From Orobanche coerulescens (taxonomy: Eukaryota > Streptophyta > Magnoliopsida > Lamiales > Orobanchaceae): a stretch of DNA of 64,000 bases. The position numbers were made by a program, and so were the translations under genes. Where the stretch lies: positions 43,639,501 to 43,703,500 of the forward strand of contig CM065803.1 in assembly GCA_033398695.1 (NCBI GenBank). Direction: 5' to 3'. The notes below the pieces were generated by a model. The model was not told the DNA's origin. It saw nothing but the letters and a program-made list of their open reading frames with translations, and made no database searches. The stretch's first letter is position 1; the number at the start of each line of letters is the position of its first letter. This document shows positions 57,333 to 64,000 of the stretch, in pieces.

Positions 57333-57575
57333 TAGTCGACAACAAGCCGTCGGCTAAAGTATGGTAGTCGTCGACTAAACAACTCCAAGTCGTCGGCTAA
57401 ACTACTCCACTTTAGCCGACGGATTGTAGGACTTTAGCTGACGACCAAAAGTAAAGTCATCGGCTAAAATCGTTTAGCCGACAACATGAGCGCCGTCGGC
57501 TAAACTTTTGACTTTTAGATGACGACCACGACCGGCCGGCGGCCGTTCTCGACTAAAGTGGTAATTTTAGTAGTG
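57333..57575 (-). mobile_element. Terminus of a CACTA (En/Spm) DNA transposon
   Basis: On the minus strand it begins CACTACTAAAATTACCACTT and is followed by about eight subterminal repeats of the type GTCGTCGGCTAAA in both orientations. This is the usual CACTA end structure. The other end was not found. The stretch 57089-57332 between it and the G LTR is AT-rich and may belong to the same element. Confidence 0.7.
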
Positions 57576-58882
57576 TAGGTATATAACTTCAATATTCAGG
57601 AAATCAAACTACTGATTGCAAGTACTCACAAAATTATAAATGGCATTGCAATTCAATATTTAAATAAAAATATTATAATCGAGAATAAAAAGGGTTATTC
57701 AAAATCTTGTAATCGAGTAACCAACCATCTATTTATCAGTATCCGACTACATAATGACATATATTTCCAAACCGAGTTTAACTTAAATTCAGATAGAGAA
57801 CAGATTCCACATAGTCACTAAACAACATAAGTTAGTCATTGTCGACCCCTTCCAACTTCCCATTCAATATTTCAACCAGCTAATATCTTCAACACGTACA
57901 TTAACCCATCTAGGTCAACAAAATATATGCTGAACATTATAATTATTTCAAAGTGGATAGAGAAAAGATAAGAGCGATTAAGAGAGGATATTCGAGGAAT
58001 CTGATATGGAGGAGGATTTGATGGCGGAGTTGGATGGGCGGTGGAGGTAATAGATATGATGATGGGCGAACAATACTAGTGAAGTGTTGATTAAAATAAT
58101 AACTCAATGGCGGTTTATTAGAGAAGATATGAAAAAGATCAAAAACTAACATATTAATTAGAGAAGATATCCTTGCATTTTTTTGTGATAAAGAAAAGAT
58201 ATGTATTAGAGAATGAAAATAGACTGCAATATGTGAAGGAGAAAAAGAAACAATGGAAATAGAGAGAGAAACATGATAATGATAAGATTTTTTTTCATTA
58301 AATAACTGCTCCTCCACAATTTAATGGATTGATGAGATTTATATTTATGTAAACATATTACAAAAATTTTTTACTAGTGTAATTATTTTATCCTTGTGTT
58401 ATTGTTGCATTATCTTAGTAAATTGTACTAGGATTTGTAAATTATCCTTTATCTATTATAAATAGGATTCGTGATTCGAATTCATTTAGTTCGATTCGTA
58501 TTCATTTTTGTTTTGAATTAGAATTCGGATTCTAATTTATATTCGTTGCAATATAGAATCAGAATACTGATGATATTCGATTCATTTTGTTACTGATTAT
58601 TCGATTAGATGATATAATTAATATAACCCATTATTTATATATATATATATTATTAATCTAATGAAAAGAAAATTTTATTGTTTTGAATTGTACATTAAAA
58701 ATTCTTTTTGTTAATGATGAAATTTTGAATATTTCATTCTACTCTAAAGAAAAAACATAAGATTGAATACTCGAATCGAATGGAATAATTCGAATATCGA
58801 TATCGAATCAAACTCGAATCAACTTTAGTATTTGAAAAAAAAAATGGAATGGAATCGAATAGCTCGAACAATATTACGAAAT
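57576..58882. other. AT-rich intergenic DNA, possible further DNA-transposon remnants
   Basis: A second CACTA-like end on the minus strand (CACTAGTAAAAAATTTTTG) terminates at 58379 without a visible partner. From 58460 to 58880 ATTCGAAT-type motifs recur, as in hAT MITEs, but no clean ends are seen. The serine-rich open frame at 57943-58317 is not convincing as a gene. Confidence 0.35.
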
Positions 58883-58899
58883 AGAATATAGTAGTATTC

Positions 58900-59019
58900 T
58901 ACTTTGTTATTTGCATGAGTTATGGTGTTAACTAATTTTAGACAATTAAACGACACTACAATCTTCATGCCACCGACCCCAACATAGTTGGGATTAAGGT
59001 GCTGTTGATGATGATGATG
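58900..59019 (+). mobile_element. Short retroposed RTE/SINE-type tail with 17 bp target duplication
   Basis: 120 bp ending in CAACATAGTTGGGATTAAGG and a GATGAT microsatellite, the 3' end typical of plant RTE LINEs and their SINE parasites. It is flanked by a perfect 17 bp duplication AGAATATAGTAGTATTC (58883-58899 and 59020-59036). It is probably a 5'-truncated insertion. Confidence 0.85.
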
Positions 59020-59065
59020 AGAATATAGTAGTATTCGCTTAGGTTCAACTCGTTTACAACCCTAT

Positions 59066-59285
59066 CCCCAACGAAAGTAGCATGTGTACCGGTCTCAACC
59101 TGGCTTTGATCCTCTAGGACAGCGTTTGCCTGGGCCATGGCGAATGAGAATTCACCATGGAAATGCCTCTTGATGTGTCTAGACCATAGAAGCGCATCGT
59201 CTGACGACTCGCTCAAATCCCGGTAATCAGCCTTTTTCAAACGGTTCAGGTATGAATTAGCGGTTTTTCGAAACCAAGAAATCAT
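59066..59285 (-). pseudogene. PP2C phosphatase first-exon fragment (inverted copy)
   Basis: Minus strand from ATG at 59285: [18 protein letters not shown], then [20 protein letters not shown] and [18 protein letters not shown]. This matches the N-terminus of plant clade-D type 2C protein phosphatases (short hydrophobic-basic leader, GEFSFAxxQAN, SQVETG, ATFVGVYDGHGG). It is open but stops short of the metal-binding DGHGG, where a hAT-like terminus (TTTACAACCCTA, ending 59064) takes over. Its head-to-head partner starts about 50 bp away at 59339. Confidence 0.85.
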
Positions 59286-59338
59286 CTTTCATTTCCTTGT
59301 AAAAAGGAGCGCGGTTGAATATTCAAAAAAATTGGAAG

Positions 59339-60350
59339 ATGATTTCTTGGTTTAGAAAAACCGCTAATTCATACTTGAACCGCTTGAAAAAGGATGACTA
59401 CAGGGATTTGAGCGAGTCGTCAGATGTTGCGCATCTATGGTCTAGACACATCATTCCCATGGTGAATTCTCATTCGCCGCGGCCTAGGCAAACGTTGTCC
59501 TAGAGGATCAGAGCCAGGTTGAGACCGGTACACATGCTACTTTCGTTGGGGTGTATGATGGCCACGGTGGAGATGAGACCTCTAGATATATTTCTGATCA
59601 CCTCTCTGCTCATTTACTTGGACTTGCTCGAGAAAGTAGACGAAAATCTGAAGACATAATTAGGAGGGCTTTTTCCGAAACAGAAAACAGTTTCTTGCAC
59701 TTGTTAGAAGGGATTATGCGGCTAGATCTTTAATTGCATCGATTGGATCTTGTTGCCTTGTAGGAGTTATTTGGAACCGCACACTGTATGTTGCTAATCT
59801 CGGTGATTCCAGAACGGTATAGGGCTATTCGAACAGATTGAATAAGATTGTCCCCAAGCAGCTTACTCAAGATCACTATGCGACTGTGAAGGAAGTCAGA
59901 GCAGAACTACAAGAGTTGCATCCTGTAGATCCGCAGATCGTTGTCAAGAGACAAGGTGTTTGGCGTGTCAAGGGCATCATACAGATATCAAGATCTATTG
60001 GCGATGCGTATCTGAAGAGTCAGGAATTCGCTCTGGGGCCGTCTTTTTCGAGATTCCACCTTTCGGTGCCTCTCTAGTTGAGGCGTTTTAAGAGCTGACC
60101 CGGCCGTGATCACTAGTAACTTACGACCGAACGAGAGATTTGTCGTATTCACATCCGATGGTATTGATGGGAATTCTTAACTAATCAGGAAGAGAGGTTT
60201 CACGATAATATTACAGTTGTCAATGTCTTCATGGATCATAGTCCTCCTCCTGCTGCTGCTGCTGCTACGGCTGGGCTGGGCCTGATCTCTCGGTACGAGG
60301 ATTGGTGGATGCCGTGGGGCCATCAAATTTTAACTTAGAAAGGGATTCTC
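59339..60350 (+). pseudogene. PP2C (clade D-like) phosphatase pseudogene
   Basis: Plant PP2Cs are Mg/Mn-dependent Ser/Thr phosphatases; clade D members dephosphorylate plasma-membrane H+-ATPase. Pieces in order: [18 protein letters not shown] (59339), a frameshift near 59453 where 7-8 bases are missing relative to the inverted copy, YDGHGGDETSRYISDHLSAH (59551; the DGHGG metal site is kept), a stop at 59731, SCCLVGVIWNRTL near 59752, a stop near 59820, VRAELQELHPVDPQIVVKRQ and WRVKGIIQISRSIGDAYLKS (to 60025), then HDNITVVNVFMDH near 60200. The order is complete with no visible introns, which suggests a retroposed copy. No clear A-tail was found, so this is uncertain. Confidence 0.87.
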
Positions 60351-61329
60351 GATACTGATCCACGAACCATTGATTCTGCAGTTAGGAAGTTTTTTTCAAG
60401 CTGATGGAGAACTCGAACAATTTGAAAGGAGACTCGAATAACAAGAAAAATAATCAATAGAGAAAAATCAATATCAGTGTTATATTGTCAATAATAACCG
60501 AAACTTGATTAAAAGGCAACTCTAAAAGCCTTTATTTATAGGCTAGGAGTCCTTGTTAAATTAGAAAACTAACTAGTATAAGGAAACTAAATAATATTAA
60601 ACTATACTACTATTGAAATACTAAAATTCTCCTAATTAAGGAAATAGTTGGTGGGTGTATATGAAATTATTAGTTTCTCTTGCAGTTCAAATTTTCATTA
60701 GCTTTTCACGTTAGTGGTTTAATTGATTTATCTAGTCTTGCGAATAGTTGTCGCATTGATTTTTATAGAACAAAATTTTGACATTTGATTATTTTTAAAA
60801 TACATTAATAAAATAATGAAAAGAATCAATGGGTTCGTATTTAGAAGAGCTTTTGACTATATAATTGTTTATTTTTTCTAATACCGGAAAAAACAAAATT
60901 AACAATCAAAGTCGGTTCTCGAAAAACAAAACTAAAAATTATTTAGAAGCAGGTGTCAAATGCTTGAACTGAGTTTTTCATATCCCATTTGTCTCCGAAT
61001 TCACAAAAGATTCGAACCAATTCTCCCAAGATGTTATAAGGATCATGTTGACTTGATGCCATTCACGTAAACAAATATGAAAAAATATGGATAATATATT
61101 ACTATTCGTAAGTATGAATTAGAACACAAATGAAAATTGAAAAAAACAATGAATTAGTACACGTAGAACATTGTAAAAAAAAAATGAAATTGACTATGTT
61201 TAGAATGGGCTATCTGAGTTTTTAGATCAATCTTATTTTTGGAGCTTTTAAGGTGCCTCTTTTTATGACTCGGCTGAAAATATTTACAATCATCATGTTC
61301 GTCCTACGGTTTATCGTTTTACAGGCAGG
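60351..61329. other. AT-rich intergenic DNA
   Basis: No coding, repeat or RNA signal recognised. Confidence 0.5.
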
Positions 61330-61337
61330 CATGTCGG

Positions 61338-61822
61338 TAGGGATGACAATTTTGGCCTGACCAGCACTGCCCCGCCCTGACCCGTTTATGGGTCGCCCGT
61401 CCCTGTGACCCGCAGCGGGGTGGGGCGGGTCTGGGTATCACTTTTGCCCCGTGGGTACCTGCCTCGCCCTGCCCCGCACTGCTTTTTAATATATTTAATA
61501 TATAGTTTATATATATATATATAATATTTATATTTATATACTTTTTTATACATTTATTAATATATCTTACATATTTATGTTAATATTGACAAATTTTATA
61601 AATAATATGTATTATGAAAATAAATTACAAGATAAAAACTCATAAAAATATTTATCATAAAAATATTTATTTTATTCTCTTTATAAGTAATATTTTTCCT
61701 ATGCGGGTCGATCTGCCTCGCTCCGCGACCCACAGTGGGTCGACCCGTCCCGCCCCGTTCACCTCATGGGGTGGGTCTGGGTCTTCAAGTACCCGCTCCG
61801 ACCCGACCCATTGTCATCCCCA
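61338..61822. mobile_element. hAT-type MITE
   Basis: 485 bp with inverted ends TAGGGATGACAAT and ATTGTCATCCCCA and a perfect 8 bp duplication CATGTCGG (61330-61337 and 61823-61830). GC-rich subterminal CCCGCCCC/GGGGCGGG repeats flank an AT-rich core, like the MITE at 54713 but a different family. Confidence 0.93.
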
Positions 61823-61830
61823 CATGTCGG

Positions 61831-62432
61831 TGGATTAATTACATCTTTTTCTACTTATCGCAATGGGTGGCTTCGGTTGCATGGACGGAACGCTCGTCGT
61901 CTTACTGTCTAGACACGTAGTGTCCTGTATGTATTATTGGATCGAACTAGATCGGCTCGTCAATTAAGGTTGTTGACTTTCATATCAGCTGGTGAGAAAA
62001 ACGGTCAGATTACCTCAGCTAGCCAATTTGAAGGACTTCTGCGATCGGGTTTTGTGGGTTGTAAGCAAACCAAGACTTCCACGTCAGGGTGTTGTGGGGT
62101 TGTATGTCAAAGTTGGCTGATTTGGGGCTAAATATCCTAGAAAACAATGATGAAGAGGAGTCGGCGGCATAGAGCGCGAGGGAGGGCCAAAATCCGGGGC
62201 CGGGAGGAGGCGCTACTGCTGATTAAGAGGGCGAGTAAGCCAAGTAGTTAAGCTAGAAAATTAGCTTAGAATAAGAAAACGGAATAATATCAAATTATAC
62301 TACTATTAGAAAATTATATCTCCTAATTATATCAACTATTATATTATATTTCCATCATTAGTGACAGAGATATGATCGTATTTCATTGTTTATTACTATT
62401 TATATTTTGTATAGTTTTAGAGTTTAACCAAT
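61831..62432. other. Intergenic DNA
   Basis: Only short unsupported frames. A small GC-richer patch at 62150-62240 was not recognised. Confidence 0.45.
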
Positions 62433-64000
62433 CCAAACCAAACCAAACATACCCAGTATATCCCGCTCAGAGCAGGGTCTGGAGAGGGTAAGATGTACGC
62501 AGACCATGCCCCTACCTATTACGGTAGGGAGGCTGTTTCCGTGAAGACCCTCAGCTTAGTGCACAACAACATATTGAGTGAAAAATACAAAGGGAAGCAT
62601 ATGATACGAAAAAACTCAATACCATACCTGAGCCCATGGCTTAATCCACATAGGACTTACCTAAGAGGAATTTGGCTACATCACTCCCGATGAACGCTGT
62701 TCAAACAGAAGAGAGGTTGACTCCGCGCACAGCTCCCTGTCAAAAATACACCACACGCAAAAGGCAAAAGGATAAAATATACAATAAATGTAAAAATGCA
62801 ATGCTGTAAGTCAAAGCTAACCGAGACAACCCAACCCTGAGGCTCTCAACTACAACACCACTCCCAACTAAAGAATCCACAACTCTGATCTGGCGCCTCC
62901 AAGCGCGCCTATCAACAGCCATGGTCTCGGAAAGGTTTAAGGCCTTTAAATCTAATCTCAGCTGCTCCTCCCACGTCCTCCTCGGTCTGCCTCTCCTCCT
63001 CTCCCCAACAACTACTAAACTCTCGACCCTCCTCACCGGAGCAGATGCCTGCCTCCTGCGGACGTGGCCAAACCATCTCAATCTCCCTTCCCTAACTTTC
63101 GCTGAAATGGGCGCCACTTCTAGCGCATTTCTGAAGACCCCGTTCGAGATTCTATCTAATATTGTGCGACCACACGACCAGCCTAACATTCTCATTTCAG
63201 CCGCTTCCAACTTGCTCTCAAGCGACTTCTTCATCGCCCAACATTCAGAGCCATACAACATTGCAGGTCGGATTGCCGCTCTATAAAATTTACCCTTCAA
63301 CTTTAGAGGGACTTTCTTGTCGCACAGGACCCCTGTCACTGCTCTCCACCTTAGCCACCCCGCCTTGATGCGATGAGTGACATCATCTTCACACTCACCT
63401 TCCTTCTGAATGATCGAACCCAAATACTTGAACTTATCCATACGGGGAGCGATCTGATCCGCAATCATTACCTCTAAATCTTCCTCATTGGCCTCACCAC
63501 TAAAGTTACACCGGAGATACTCTGTCTTAGACCGGCTCACACGCAAGTCCTGGGATTCTAACTTAGACCTCCATAGCTCCAACTTCGAGTTCACCTCCCT
63601 CATCGACTCCGCCACTAACACAATGTCGTCAGTAAAAGCACCACGGAACGCCATCTTGTATCCCCCGTGAAATGACATCAAGGATCAGAGCGAAGAGAAG
63701 AGGGCTTAGCGCCGACCCCTGTTGTAGCCCTATCTCAACCGAAAAATACTGGGTGTCACCAGCTGGGGTCCTAACGCACGTCCTAGCTTGAGAATACATG
63801 TCGTGGATCGCCCTAACGAACGACAAGGACACCCTTCTCTCTACTAGGCTCCTCCAAATAACATCGCGCGGAATGCTATCATAAGCTTTCTCTAAATCTA
63901 TGAACACCATATGAAGGTCGTTACGCCGCTCTCTAAACTTCTCCATTAGGCGTCTGACGAGATGAATGGTCTCAGTCGTGGACCTCCCCGGCATGAAGCC
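62433..64000 (-). mobile_element. RTE-type LINE, 3' part (continues past window end)
   Basis: The minus strand carries reverse transcriptase from the window edge to 62740, then a 3' UTR to about 62433 (including GAGGGTCTTCACGGAAACAG on the minus strand) ending in GGTTT-type repeats. The endonuclease domain and 5' end lie outside. No target duplication could be identified. Confidence 0.85.
62740..64000 (-). pseudogene. RTE reverse transcriptase, frameshifted at the active site
   Basis: Minus strand: GFMPGRSTTETIHLVRRLME at the window edge, motif A FIDLEKAYDSIPRDVIW, then GLQQGSALSPLLFALILDV and QDGVPWC in one frame to 63629. The FTDDIVLVAES frame begins by 63681. The usual WCMLFADDIVL region is reduced to WCF-TDDIVL: about five bases are missing right at the catalytic Asp pair, shifting the frame. 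The second frame then continues through KFKYLGSIIQKEGE, RPAMLYGSECWAMKK, RMLGWSCG, RLRWFGHVRRR and RRGRPRRTWEEQL, the usual RTE C-terminus, to 62740. In an active element this enzyme copies its own RNA into the target site. Confidence 0.9.

Noticed and set aside
57943..58317. Serine- and histidine-rich 124-codon frame on the minus strand
   Set aside because: AT-rich low-complexity DNA next to transposon ends, no recognisable domain, no promoter or homology.
58466..59064. Complete hAT MITE spanning the LINE tail and bordering the PP2C fragment
   Set aside because: The right end (TTTACAACCCTA) is plausible but the left end and an 8 bp duplication could not be matched, so only the terminus is mentioned.

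Overview
This window is nuclear DNA of a eudicot plant. It holds one spliced host gene, one host pseudogene, and about 50 kb of nested transposable elements. The eudicot call rests on the element types (SIRE/Maximus-like Ty1/copia, Tekay-like Ty3/gypsy chromovirus, RTE-type LINE, hAT MITEs) and on a plant-type exostosin (GT47) gene. The species cannot be named from sequence alone.

Layout. (1) 1-11.3 kb: two exons of an exostosin-family glycosyltransferase (723-1293 and 10795-11302) separated by a 9.5 kb intron. The intron carries a complete antisense Ty1/copia element (1663-7000, TSD TTTAT), a long-inverted-repeat DNA element (7303-8596), an older repeat that itself holds a 106 bp tRNA-derived SINE with 15 bp target-site duplications (TSDs), and three ~255 bp tandem repeats ending 10 bp before the splice acceptor. 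(2) 11.9-12.55 kb: the 3' end of an antisense copia element, cut off at a deletion junction. (3) 12.555-52.404 kb: one SIRE-like copia element (here S) that has lost all but 40 bp of its 5' LTR and is split by three insertions, each proved by its TSD. Element A (13057-19642, GATAT) is a coding-free, gypsy-like LARD inside gag. Element B (28287-41741, TCACA) is an antisense gag-only element inside the extra 3' ORF, and it is itself split by copia element D (32657-41689, CTTTA). Element C (43498-51926, TGAGT) is a LARD inside the 3' LTR. (4) 52.4-57.1 kb: the 3' half of a Tekay-like gypsy element (G) whose LTR holds a hAT MITE. (5) 57.1-62.4 kb: a CACTA terminus, a short retroposed LINE/SINE tail, a dead PP2C gene whose first exon is duplicated head to head, and a second hAT MITE. 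(6) 62.4-64 kb: an antisense RTE LINE running off the window end.

Order of events from nesting: S is older than A, B and C, and B is older than D. G, S and the truncated copia at 11.9 kb meet at deletion breakpoints. Every element with coding capacity is disabled here. The exostosin exons are intact and keep canonical splice sites, so that gene may still be expressed.

The most unusual signal is regulatory. Four LTR families (A, C, G and the copia-like B) each carry an array of 12-14 bp CG-rich palindromes just upstream of a TATA box. The palindromes come in pairs 20-24 bp apart, about two helical turns. B and G, from different superfamilies, share the same motif. In addition A, C and G share a donor (GAGGTAA), a CTAAC branch-like site between two covarying hairpins, and a TTCAG acceptor, which suggests a conserved intron inside the LTR leader.
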